Assembly: GCA_025531455.1 (NCBI GenBank)
Contig: JAMYHL010000013.1
Span: 310,001 to 374,000 of the forward strand
Length of the DNA stretch: 64,000 bases
Direction: 5' to 3'
DNA from: Apiotrichum sp. Y4204
Lineage: Eukaryota; Basidiomycota; Tremellomycetes; Trichosporonales; Trichosporonaceae
In this document: positions 13,625 to 24,555 of the stretch, piece after piece
How the letters are laid out: each line of letters opens with the position of its first letter
Numbering within the stretch: position 1 is the stretch's first letter
Translations under genes and position numbers: made by a program
Notes under the pieces: model-generated
Told to the model about the DNA's origin: nothing
Database searches by the model: none
The model's input: the letters and a program-made list of their open reading frames with translations, nothing else

Positions 13625-14092
13625 GCGATGTCCGCTCCTGCTCATTTTCGGCGCTTTGCTTCTGTGACCAGTTCACCGCATCACCGGCTCACGCGCTCAC
13701 GATCATGCCGCACATGGGGAACATGAAGTGGGTAGGCCGAGTAGCACGAACAGGTTCAGGACGATCTGGAACCATGCAACACGCCATAGGTGCTGGGAGG
13801 CACGTACACTGCTGCTGCTGCACTGCGTCTGTATCCTCTCAAAGCTCGATCTGCTCCTCTAGCCACGCGCAAACATTCGCGTACCACTTGCATGGTACAC
13901 GTCTCATCTCCGGGTCCCCACGATTCCATGTCGCTGTACGCAACTTTTCTAGCAGATCGAATGCACCCATATGGTGCAGGTCATGATGTACATACCCCAA
14001 TGCTGCGATAAACACCCATCCACTCCCCACATCCTGCCGCGACCTGGGCGAGCAGGACGTACAAGAAGTAGACTTCTGTATAGAGAGAGTAT

Positions 14093-14812
14093 TTAACGGT
14101 ACGACTTCTGGCGACGAGCGCGGGCACCACGACCACCGAACTTCTTGGGCTCGGCGCGACGGGGGTCGGCGACGAGGAGGGTACGGTCGTAGGCGATGAG
14201 GGTCTTCTTGAGCTCAAGAGCCGAGGCAGCGTCCTCGTTCTTGGCGTAGAAGGCAACAACACCCTTGGCGATAGCCTGGCGGAGAGCGTAGAGCTGCGAG
14301 ACGTGGCCACCACCCTTGACACGGAGGCGGATGTCGATGTTGGCGAACCGCTCAGAGCCGACAACGAGGATAGGCTCGTAGACCTTGTAGCGGAGGGTCG
14401 CGCTGGGGGGTTAGTCGGCAGTTCACATGTTTTGGTCATTCGGCTGGGTTTGAGATGAATTGGACGTCTGTGGACCTCTCCAGACAACGGAACGCGCAGA
14501 AATGGACGGGAAGCGATATCGGCCGCTGGTCATTGTCCACCAGGCGACCAGGATACCGATGTCCCAATCCGCACCAAGCTTGTTCTGCTTGTTGTTGCGC
14601 CCACCATCGTTCCTCCTTGCAAGTCCCAGCTATCCTCTACTGGTCCAATCCAGTCCGTCTAATCCACTCCGAACATCCAGTCGTCCTTTCGACACTCACG
14701 GCTCGACGAGCGAGATGGGCGAACCGTTAAGGCGGACGAGGCCGCGGCCGGGGGTGACGTGAGCCACTGCGGTGGCAGTCTTCTTCTTGCCGAAGGTCTG
14801 AACGGCCGACAT
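14093..14812 (-). CDS. RPS16: 40S ribosomal protein S16 (uS9)
   Basis: Two exons, 14812-14700 and 14402-14093, encode 140 residues, close to the usual length of eukaryotic uS9. The N-terminus contains [16 protein letters not shown] and the C-terminus ends in ARRQKSYR, the conserved tail that reaches the decoding centre of the small subunit. The central [20 protein letters not shown] stretch is also diagnostic. The protein is part of the cytosolic 40S ribosome. The single 297-base intron is long for this window. I looked in it for snoRNA C and D boxes and saw none that convince. The codons are strongly C-ending, as expected for a highly expressed gene. Confidence 0.97.
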
Positions 14813-15095
14813 TTTCTGTATCGTGGCCAAAGGGAGAATAAGGAGGCGAGCGATGAAGAGTTGTTGATAATTCGCGCGAGGTAATCGAGGATGAGGAGGT
14901 TGAATAAAGTTGTTGGAGAGGGAGGGGAATCAACGCGAGTGGGTCGTTCGGAGATGGGGAACGCGGAGAGAATTGAAAGTCGAGAATCGCACGGTATCGT
15001 AGTCGACGAGACACTCTGTCAGCATCCTTCCCTCGTCACCATCGCCACCACCAGCACAAAGCACACGAGCACGCCGTTCAATCCGCGCAGCCAGC

Positions 15096-15260
15096 ATGCC
15101 CTCGCGCTCCATCACGGGCTCCGCAGTTCGTTCCCTCGCCGCGGTGGGATCGGTGCTGGCTGTCGGTGCGCACGCTGCGCTCGCTGCTGTTGTGCTGGTG
15201 GTCACCCCCTGGGACACTCACGATCTTGCGGTGGAGAGTCGAAACGATGCACACACTTGA
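15096..15260 (+). CDS. Possible 54-residue single-membrane-segment protein
   Basis: An unspliced ATG frame of 54 residues starts 283 bases from the divergent RPS16 start. It has a basic N-terminus (MPSRSITGSAVRS), one hydrophobic segment at about residues 14-37, and a polar tail. The first 40 or so codons are G/C-ending, like real genes in this window. I recognise no family. It could be a small mitochondrial or ER membrane protein, the first exon of a longer gene, or chance. Conservation in related genomes would decide. Confidence 0.25.
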   Translation: MPSRSITGSAVRSLAAVGSVLAVGAHAALAAVVLVVTPWDTHDLAVESRNDAHT

Positions 15261-16738
15261 TACTCGAATCCCACTCCCTCTGCCAGAGCTGCCTGCCAGA
15301 GCCAGTGCCAGAGCCAGAGCGGAGGCACCAGCACCAGCGGCAGCAGCAGCCACCACACAGTGCTCGTCCCTGCACGGTGAGTCCAGCTCGGCGCCTGGCT
15401 GAGGCTTCTCCACTTGGCTGTGATGACCAGCCAAGCATGAACTTTTGCATCGGTAGGGCCCTCCCTTCGGCCCAGAGCCCTGCTTAAAATTCCCGTCAGC
15501 CGTTTTCCGTCAAGCCACGAGGTGTGGCACTCATTGTCGGCGATAGCCATAACACCGATAATGTCGGAATTTGGTCAACCATGGTTTTTGCGGTGCATGA
15601 TTCCTTGCTTCAGCCCGCCTGTCAAAACAATGCAGATGCACTCGGATTGTTCGGATCCCCACCGCAGCTGCAGTTCAACGCAGGGCACTTCAGCAGATCA
15701 GCAACTTGATTGCCCAACGCTGTCAGCGCGGACAACACAACATGGGCGTTCCATATCTTATCTCCCGCCACCATTTCCTCTTCCATCTCCATACCTTGCC
15801 CGCACCCATCCCTACATGTCCAATGTGATATCATACTTATTTTTCTTAGCATATTGAGGCCTCAATGAACGGTGGTCATCGGTATCGCTGCATCACGAAA
15901 GGAACGGCGTGATCTGAGGTATCCCGGGCGCAGAACAGCTTCCAGACTGCTGCTCAGATACGTCAACACAGGTTTTTGCAGCTGTTTTGTCGCTTTCTTG
16001 CCCACGGTGGAATAGCTTCCATTCATCAGCTGAAGTCATGGAAGCCACAAGTCAGGTCATGGCTATTGCAGACATACCCAACCGTTCGAGAATAGCCGTC
16101 CTCGCCTCATTGGGGATCTCAGAGCACGGAGAAGGGCACCGCGGTAGTAGACAATGGCCTCGAATTGAGCAGCTCAAGTATAGTTAGGTCATGCGCGTCT
16201 CAGTCAGGAGGCGCGGATAGGAGAGTGCGCTGAGGATGACCTGACATCCAGCCCCGCCACCACTTGGCCGTCAGAAGCACCTAGACAATGATGTCGCTGC
16301 TGGGCTCCCTGAAGCACAAGGGTACCAGATTACCAGACAATGGTTGTAGCCCGCTTCCTCCAGTAACTCCAACACGTCTTGCAGTCCAACGCACACCGGT
16401 AGCATGTCCCAGGATAGGTTTGAATGTCGCTTGCAGTGTTTGAAGGTCGCTTGAAGTCGAGTCGCTTGAGGTCGAGGTGCAGGTTCCTCTTGTCGGTTTT
16501 GCACAAGGCCTGGGGGTGATCCCATGTTTGTCACGTAATTGCCTGTGAATAAGCGGAGATCTAGATACTCTCCGCCAATGCTCCCGTCTCCGATCCTCCA
16601 TTCGGGTGGTTCCTTGTGAAAGTTCCAACTCTTTTGACCGACCAAGCACGATCTGAACCGAATCGCGACGTCGTCGATATCAACTGTATCTCGCATTTCG
16701 GCCTCGCGCTACCACTCTTCTCGCCCACGACCCCCACG
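15261..16738. other. Intergenic region upstream of the uL4m gene
   Basis: No convincing gene. A possible GTGAGT donor near 15377 does not join to an obvious downstream exon. The last 100-200 bases are probably promoter and leader of the mitochondrial uL4m gene. Confidence 0.45.
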
Positions 16739-18205
16739 ATGCAGTCGGCAGCACGGCTTGTCCCCTCCTTCCGTCAGGTGTGTATTTCCTGTTGGGCCCC
16801 CCTCGCTGTCGGGCGAGTTTTCTTTGCGAAAGTGACTTCGCGACATGAGACATGACGACTCGCGTGATTCAACAACATGACACTCTCGTCTAGCTCCCAT
16901 TTCCCTCGATCCCGCGTTCTACTTTGCTTTTTTCTGACACCAGGCTCTCCGTCCTGTTGCCGGCCCGTCGCGCCCGGCACTGGCGCGCTTCGCGAGCACC
17001 GTCGGCGATGCTCCCGCCGCGACTGACGGTGCCGCCGTCGAGGCTGAGCTGAAGTCCGAGGGACTTCCTCCCAACGTGACCTTTGAGGACATTTCTGGCG
17101 CGCGCACCCAGGTCGGCAACTCGCTTCTCGCCCGTGGACGTGAGTACTCGACGCGGTGCTCCGCTTCCTGCCAGCTTGCGTCACGGACGGACTAGAACTG
17201 GACACTAACGCCAGAAATGCTCCACACGCGCCCGGCGGACCCGTTCGAGCCGATCATGGTTCCTCTCTCGTCGTTTGAGAGCCTCACACCGACGCAGCCC
17301 GGCCCCGACGGCCAGATGGTCGCGCTGCCCGCGAGCGTATTCGCCAAGCCGCTCCGCCGCGACATTCTCCACCGCAACGTCGTGTGGTACCTCTCCACTC
17401 TCCGTGCGGGTAACCAGTCGACCAAGAACCGCTCGACCGTCGCGTACTCTGGCAGGAAGATTCGCCCGCAGAAGGGAAGCGGAAAGGCTCGTGCTGGTGA
17501 CCGGAGCAGTGGTACCCGTGAGTAGAAGGCGACATTGAGAGGGAGATGTCTTGGGAGCCACGATTACCCGACCTTCCAACCCACATCTCAACAAAGCTAA
17601 CCCCAGGCCGTGGCGGTGCCCCGATTCACGCTCTCAACCCGCGCGACTGGGCGCAGGACCTTCCCCGCAAGGTGCGCAAGCTTGGTCTGCAAACTGCGCT
17701 GTCGTCCAAGCTCAACTCTGGTCTTCTCCGTGTGGTTGCCGACCTCGACGAGGCTGGCTGGGCTGGCACGCGTGATGTGGTGCACGCGCTCGGCGACGGT
17801 ATTGTCGAGGGCGAGCCGGCCGAGGACGGCACGCCGAACAACCTCTTTGTCGAGCGCTTCGGCCCCAAGAAGGACCTCTCCATCCTCTTCATCTACTCCC
17901 CCCACCGCCCCAACGACGAGGTCGAGGACTTCTGGCGCATCATCCGCAACATCCCCAACGTCGAGCTTCTCTCCACCGAGGACGTCGTCGCCTACGATGT
18001 CCTCAAGTACCGCTGGGTCGTGATGGAGGCTGGTGCCGTTGACGCGCTTGCGTCCGACGAGATTGTCTACGACTTTGACCCCGCGCTCGACGCCGAGTTC
18101 GCCTCCCAGCTCGAGGCTGCCGAGCCCCCCATGCCCATCCCCGAGGTGAACAAGGTCGACCTTGACGCCGCTGCCCCTCCTCCCTCCAACCCTCCCTCGG
18201 CCTAA
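16739..18205 (+). CDS. Mitochondrial large-subunit ribosomal protein uL4m
   Basis: Four exons, 16739-16777, 16944-17139, 17215-17517 and 17607-18205, encode 378 residues. The N-terminus is Arg-rich and low in acidic residues, as in a mitochondrial import signal. The L4 core follows, with RRDILHRNVVWYLS, then a GSGKARAGDRSSGTR stretch and GGAPIHALNPRDWAQ, matching the conserved L4 loop. The C-terminus has a Pro-rich extension ending in PPSNPPSA. The protein belongs to the mitochondrial 54S subunit. The last intron interrupts the conserved loop, and only splicing joins the SSGTR end to RGGAP. It is convergent with the transporter gene that ends at 18458, leaving 252 bases between stop codons. 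Confidence 0.94.
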
Positions 18206-18457
18206 GCACCTCCCTCCCATTATCTCTCCCCATCCTGTAACATGGAAAACGTCGAGGAACTGGATCATGACATCCAGTTGTTTCGGCTCGGCTGCGATCA
18301 CTGTGGCCATGCATACACAACATCGATTCCGGAATGCACTGCCATACCCCTCTATGTTTTTATGTTTATTATAAGGCACTAACCCGGTTGTGTGTACAGA
18401 CAGTAGCGGCGTATGGGCTCATGTGGCGGACTCATCTGAAGCTTGACTCCTCAATGA

Positions 18458-20836
18458 TTAATCCTGGAGGGTCCTCGAGTTGCTCCGCGAACGGAGCGGC
18501 GAGGAGCTCCGGCGGTCCGCATTGGAAAGGGGGTGAAGCGAGACGGTGGGTGAGCGTGGGCTGCGACCATGGTAACCATCGTCCTCCTCGTCAACAGCGA
18601 GGAGAAGGCCGCCGCGCTCGCCGTGGCTGTCACTCGTTCCGCCAATACCCTTCTGCTTGCTCTCGTCATTCTCGTCTTCGTCCGAGTCGTCTGAGTCGTC
18701 GCCCACCTCCCACATGACCTCGTCCTTGGGGACCATGGGCTCGCCGTCCGCGTCCCCAACCGCTGTCTCCTCGGAACCTGAACCTGGGGACGACGGGCGG
18801 GCTCGTGGGGTCATCCGCATGTCAGTGGTCTCCGTGGTGGTCTCCGCCTTCTCTGCACTCTTCATGGACAGAAGGACCTTGGTGTTAGTACATACCTTGC
18901 GGACACAGATCTCTAGACTTACAACGCCACCAATGAGAACGCCAATGGAGAGGAAGACACACACAAGTGCCCAGCGCGCGTACTGGCCCGTCTGATCGTA
19001 GAAGATCAGCGAGTTGATGAATCTATCAGTCAGCTGGGTTGTTGCCGCAGGACTCACCCAAAGACAGTGTACCCTGCGTAAAACAATGGCACCACCACAA
19101 CGGTATCAGCGCAAGCGAGCGCCTTGTTCAAGCAGATGATCTGGGTGACAGCTGTAGCGATAGTGAATAGCAGGGTAACGAGCGGTGACGGGTGGACGAG
19201 CTGGACGTCAGCTTGGAAACATACAAAGCAGCTCACAGGATGGCCAGGGAGGACAAACATCTTGACAACGCCCTTCGTAAAGACGAGACAAAGGCCGGCA
19301 AGTGACCCGCCAGCGACAGCCCACGCAATACCCTGCAGCCACAGTATTTTCCCGTCATCAGTGCGAGAAAGCATCGGCTCCAGGCGGGCGAGAACGAGAT
19401 TCTGGGCCGATTTCCATCGGACGTAGATGAACGTAAATGGTCGCTTACACGCTGCGAAGCGGCTCTGCGGTGGGGAGCGACGCGAGGTCGGGAGACCCAT
19501 CGTCGGTGACGGGAGTGGCGAGAAGGACGCGCGGGAGCGCAGCACGCGCTCAAGGAGATCCGCAATCACATATGTCCCAAACGTGGCCGCAAGGAGGATG
19601 AAGAAATAGCTCAACCACGCGCCGCGGCTCCACAGTCGGTTCAACCTGACGTCAGTAGTGGACCGAGTACACAAAGGACCCACTCTTCAATGGGAAGATC
19701 TTGCCGCAACCCGTGATTAATCGACGAGAAGATGACAATGAGAATGACTCCGAGGACAATGAGTCCCGTACCCCGGATATCGGACGTAGTCACAGCTATA
19801 TGTCAGTATTGAGGACACAAGGTTCCCCAGGGGGTACGCACGCGTGCCAACAAGCCAGTACGCAAAGAGAAAGTTGAACACGAGTGCCGACGCGCCGAGC
19901 GGCGCGACCCAATCCGGACGGATATAACGGAGGGCAAGCGGAGATCCGACTGGTATCAGTATGCACATCTCTCCGATGAAACATACACAACTGCGATGCA
20001 CTGGCGTGTCAGCAGAGTACGCCAGCAACATAGGGAGATTAGGGCCCGAGTTGGTCACCCAGATCCTACTCACATGTAAATGCCCATACCACCGAGCCAT
20101 AGGGGGCGCAGATACTCCTTCCGTCGCTGCCGTTTCGGGATCATCTGCTGCCGCTGGTGGTCGAGCTTGGTGAGATTAAGGCCGAGGGCATTCAGCACGC
20201 TTGCAGCCAGGACAATGAGAAGGCCGACCATCGTGTTCTGCTATCAGCACCGCACAAGGTGTGGAGACATTGTCCTAGCCATATCTGTGACATAGGCCCG
20301 TGAATCATTATCGCAAGCACAACCGAGCCGGAGCGAAGGTGTTCGCAATAGAGGGCAAGCGGTAGCGACCAGACCGCGGCCACGGACGAGCTCATGCTCG
20401 CAATATTGGGCTTGCGCTGATGGCGGTGGCTCAGCCGGCTGGCACGATGCTCAGGGCGTCTGCTGTCCTAGAAATAATTGGACCGCCTAGCCTGGTGTGC
20501 GATGCGCAGGCCACGTCAACTACAGACGACAGCACCGTACAAAGGCGCTGTGTCGACTCGCGCGACACTCCATCCAGCGTCGGCACGGGTACAGAGCCGC
20601 CGTCACACAGCGAAGCATGGCTCAAGAACCTCACTCACTACTAAGTAGTTGCCCTCGTTGTACGGTTCATCCGCGACCGGCGGGGGTACTGTGCCGTTGC
20701 CGTTCATCGCTCCGTCCGCGAGAGTGGTCGCTGCCGCCTCGGCGGCCGAAGTGGCCGTTGTCACGGCCGCGAGGAGTGTTGTCGTGGCAGATACAACTGC
20801 CGTATTGAGCAGCTCGGATGTTGTTATTGCGTCCAT
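18458..20836 (-). CDS. NIPA-type magnesium transporter (DUF803 family)
   Basis: Nine minus-strand exons, 20836-20639, 20237-20074, 20000-19987, 19949-19842, 19795-19684, 19645-19237, 19200-19058, 19022-18923 and 18877-18458, give 555 residues. Membrane helices begin with MVGLLIVLAASVLNALGL. Family hallmarks are GSPLALRYIRPDWVAPLGA, LVGTPVTTSDIRGTG and LNKALACADTVVVVPLFY. Relatives move Mg2+ across endosomal or plasma membranes. The cytosolic C-terminal tail (about 140 residues) is Ser, Asp and Glu rich. Exon 3 is only 14 bases and is flanked by introns of 73 and 37 bases, yet it is required to join the ASQLF motif. Exon 6 contains a tempting GTGTAAG donor, but no in-phase acceptor fits, so I kept the frame continuous; that loop is the least certain part. 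Intron 1 (401 bases) is unusually long. Confidence 0.88.
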
Positions 20837-21477
20837 CGTGGAGTGAGCGCGAGTAGATGTGAATGTTGTGATTGCGAGATGTAGATTTGGGCGGCGACGA
20901 CGCGAGATCACGATCAAGAGGGGGTGTCCAAATAATCGATCCGCAGTGGCCCCGACTAGAAAATACCAGATTGTGTGTGACAGCATGCGTCGTCATGGCC
21001 CGTAAGGCGGCCGCCACCCAGCATAGCAGATCGGCCGGCCAGGCACCGTTGGACTTTTCAGGAACCGAGGCTTCGAAAGATTGTGAAGCCATGGACCCGA
21101 CATGGCACTTGCGTGCTTATCACCGCCCTCGTGCACACGAGTATGCGCTGCGCACACAGGCCGAATGCCAAGCTCTGGCCCCAGATAGTAGATAAATGAC
21201 ACTGCGGTGTACAGTACTGTACTGTGCATGTACCGCCACAAGGTGGCGAAGTAAAATGGACCGATGATGTCGGTGATGTCGATGATGCGCAGCCAGGTGC
21301 CAAGCACTGGAATGGAAGCGGCGTTTATAGGACATGCTTGTACAGAGCAGGATGTTCATAGGGAATCGAGCGGTCACTACGATAACAACCGAAGGAGCAG
21401 CAGACAGGACGGGACAACGGCGTCAGCTAACAGCCGACCAAATAATTGCGATGCGTTCTAGCAGGACTAGGCTAGTT
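20837..21477. other. Intergenic, transporter promoter and 3' end of the next gene
   Basis: About 640 bases without a supported frame. It carries the upstream region of the minus-strand magnesium transporter gene on the left and, on the right, the 3' end of the minus-strand unknown gene that stops at 21478. Confidence 0.5.
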
Positions 21478-23483
21478 CTATACGGGACTCTGTCCGAAGT
21501 GGTCAACCAGGACATGTCGTGCGACCTCGTGACGGGCGACTTTGAGGTTATCGCTGGGGACACTTCGACGTCAGTAATTGGGAATCAAAGTGCGTACTGG
21601 CTTACCTCGCCTCAAACTCCTCCCCATCGACCGTGACTTTACCGAAGAACAAGGTAGGTCCATTCTCTTGTTTCTGGATGCGTTGCGAATACTTTGACAA
21701 CATTAAACCGGACTCTTGGCAAAAGTCGTTCTGTCAGCGACAGCTCTCGGCGCCACCTTACTGTCGAGCTGCTTGATCCAATCGATGTCACTCTGTTTTG
21801 ATGGTGTGGCCGTCGACATGATCTTGTCCGTGTGCATAGAATGGACCGCACGGTGACCATCAGTTGAATCTAACGGTTAGGTATCACCGCTGCTCATATC
21901 TTACCCTCGGCCGCGCCAGCGTGTTTGTCATAAAGCCACTGCAAGAAATCTGCTACATTGAGAGCGAGCGCTTTACGAGACAGTGCAGCGAGAGCCACAT
22001 GGTGATCCTGATGTTCACATGGCTCGAGATAGCCCTGAATGTCCGGCGAGACCCCAACAGTTAGCCGGCACCCAACGACTGCGGATCAGTTGAGTCACGA
22101 TCGGAAAGGCACTCACGACCAGTCTCATCACTGATGTCAAACTCCACCAACGCAGTTACACCACTCCTCGCAGGAAACTTTGATATTACTTTGCCCAGAT
22201 GGTCGAGAAGGGGAGAGGAATAACTGGCAGGGCATTCAGTATTCCCAGGCTTCAACAAGATCGACACTGGGAAAGTTCGGTCGATAGAAACGTCGTTGAG
22301 CGTGTCATCTTCGATCTGGGGAATGGGTGTCATAACTGGGGCATAAACCCAATCGAGAGATTCTTCTGAGATACAGTGTATCAGCGTGGTGTTCTGCGCG
22401 TCCGCCTGGTAATATCTGTCAGCTTCTCCCTCATGATGATTGAACAATTGGCTCACTTTCAACTTCCGAGTCTGGCCTTTAAACGTCTTGATACCGCCAA
22501 GAGTTTCCATAGCTTCGATATACTCGGCAGAAAACTTGTTGCCGTCAAGAGCGTGGAAGAGAGGATGCTGCTGGACGGCAGGGTGGGTTGGAGGGAGAAT
22601 GAGTGTGAGCTGGGCTGACCACCCCTTGTCTAAACCTTAGTGAAGCTCACAATGCCAACTCACCTTCGGGTCCTGTCATTTCCACTTCGTCATACTCCCA
22701 CTTCACGATGGGCTGAAGTTCGGCAGGCAAGGAGTGGAGCATCACGTTCCAGATCCTCGTGGGATGCTGAGCAGCAGTGGGAGGGAGATCAGGGTCAAGT
22801 GTGACCCGAGGCAGCTGAGAAGCATCACGAATCATGGGGATGTCGCAGCCGGCATCGCTGACAAAGAGAGCTGTTGGGCGTTCAGGACGAACATGCTCAG
22901 CGTCCGTTTCTTCCCCGTCCGCGGGGAAGGTATAGCTGGTAGGGTAGTGGACCGCCGGTTTCTGTGTTTTACCCAGCTATTGTCAACCCACGTGTGCGGT
23001 GCGTATACGTACAGGATTCTGCAATCCCAGGAGATGATTAGTCTCGGGAACATCTTCCTTCTTGTCTTCAGAGCTGTCGCTAACGTGGGACAAGCTGCGG
23101 AGATGACGCCGAGACACACCGAAGCGGGGTGCAAACATGCTCTCGAAATGGGTGTGGTCAATGCGCGACGGCGCCGGAGGACAGTTTATACCATTCGGAC
23201 CCGTTGAAATATCGTGTTCGATCACTGAATCGTCGTCTTCCAGGAGCTGTTTGAACACTTCAGCAGCTGATGAGTTGTCGTGCTTTGAATGGACATTGAG
23301 ATTCTTCACAGGAGGAAGCGGTGGAGGAGGAGCGAGACCGGGAGGATCGATCATGGATGAACTGTCGTTCCCACGGGTGTTGTTGTGTTTGCGCCGTTTG
23401 CCGTTACCACTTCGAGAACCCCAGCCTCGCTTGCTGCTTGGGGGTGGGCCTGAGGAGAATGGTGACTGGACTGGACTAGCCAT
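21478..23483 (-). CDS. Unknown protein, possibly with dsRNA-binding-like C-terminal fold
   Basis: Eight minus-strand exons, 23483-23013, 22976-22664, 22629-22457, 22405-22117, 22078-21905, 21869-21762, 21714-21606 and 21553-21478, give 570 residues. All seven introns are 34-52 bases. I do not recognise the family with confidence. The N-terminal 160 residues are disordered, with a basic patch near residues 19-33 (KRGWGSRSGNGKRRK), suggesting a nuclear protein. The centre contains folded-looking stretches such as RIWNVMLHSLPAELQPIVKW. The end, with GPTLFFGKVTVDGEEFEA followed by KVARHEVARHVLVDHFG, has the strand-strand-helix look of a dsRNA-binding domain. A second similar stretch may lie at CRLTVGVS...HHVALAALSRKAL. 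Both are inferences from pattern only. The spliced frame is open throughout, which supports a real gene. Confidence 0.75.
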
Positions 23484-24555
23484 GTTGATGCTAGAGTGAG
23501 TGATGCAGCACGAGTGCTTAGGGGATGAAGAGCGACAGAACTGAAGGCGGTGGGGTTGTCAGTAGCAAATGAACTGTCGTTGAGTATGGGAGATGACAAA
23601 AGGTAAAGGGAGAGAGTGCGAGTGAGAGAACGCGGAGAAGAAAAGAGAAAGAGAGGGAGAGAGGAAGAGAAACGAAACAAGATGTTAGTGGTTGGAGGAA
23701 GAAGGTAAGTGGGTGAGCATGGGTACATGAGTGAGAATAAGAACGGGAGACCCACACAGTACGTAGGTACGTACGTTTGAAGGGGGGAAAGGGGAAGGAG
23801 AGGGAAGGTGACTTTTCCAAGGAAGACACAATGGTACACAATGACAAGAAGCAGGATTCGTCCATCCTGTGTTTTGTGGCTGGCGTCCTGGTGGTCTGGT
23901 GCCCCACTGAGGCCGCTGGGCGCGCTGGGGGGGATCGAGCTAAAGAAACTTGCTGGGGACGGAGGGGCCAGACAGCTAGCCAGCTGGTAGGCATGGCAGA
24001 AGGGATAGGACGGAGCAAAGGAGCAAAGGAGGAACAAGAAGCCAAAGCGTACAGTGCAAGAACGAAAGTGGATCCGAAATGCTGGAACGGTCGAGCAACA
24101 ACCCTAAGCGCAAAGGCCAAGATCCTGGATGCGCGGACGCGCGGACGCGAGGTAGTGAGACGTAGAGAAGCGAAGAGGCACAGGCGCACAGGCCCACAGG
24201 AGACGTCAGAACAAGTCGAGAGAGAGTCCTCGAGTCAATCGAAGTGGACAGGAACCCAAGAAAGCCGTAGCCACTACACCAGTTCGACGAAGAGAACGTT
24301 CTCCTGGGCCCACGGATGTGAGATATCCTGAATGTGGATCGGATCCCGCTTTGACCTGTTTGTTCCCTTGTGGAGGTGGCCTGTGCAGGGTGGCAAACGG
24401 ACAAGCGGCTATCTCCGTCAATTGCGTCATAGGGACGCACAGGGGGTGAGACGAGTCCGGTCAGCTCTTGTCCTTCAGAACAATTGCGTTGCTCGAGGAT
24501 CAACATCCACCACAATACTCTATCACACTCTACCCCGTACGGACCAACACTCAGA
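23484..24555. other. Divergent promoter region with a strong purine/pyrimidine skew
   Basis: This 1.07 kb lies between the minus-strand unknown gene and the plus-strand SWIM-RING gene. From about 23580 to 23820 the plus strand is strongly GA-rich, so the strand of the minus gene is CT-rich, as in the leaders of many fungal genes. Long minus-strand frames here are rich in Leu, Ser, Phe and Pro, and are by-products of the CT bias rather than genes. Confidence 0.5.

Larger units (their letters stand above)
12364..14092. other. Intergenic region between the SUN gene and RPS16
   Basis: No coding frame is supported. The left part is the promoter and leader of the minus-strand SUN gene. The right end, just below 14093, is 3' UTR of RPS16. 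It holds a (TG)8 microsatellite at 12899-12914 and clustered tandem repeats at 13549-13624. Confidence 0.5.

Noticed and set aside
14891..15487. 198-residue plus-strand frame near RPS16
   Set aside because: Low-complexity translation across tandem CAGAGC-type repeats, with no ATG and no domain. A smaller frame in another phase at 15096 is more gene-like.
23518..24189. Long Leu/Ser/Phe-rich minus-strand frames resembling membrane proteins
   Set aside because: They lie in a CT-rich leader and read as simple-sequence translation, with no consistent frame or start.
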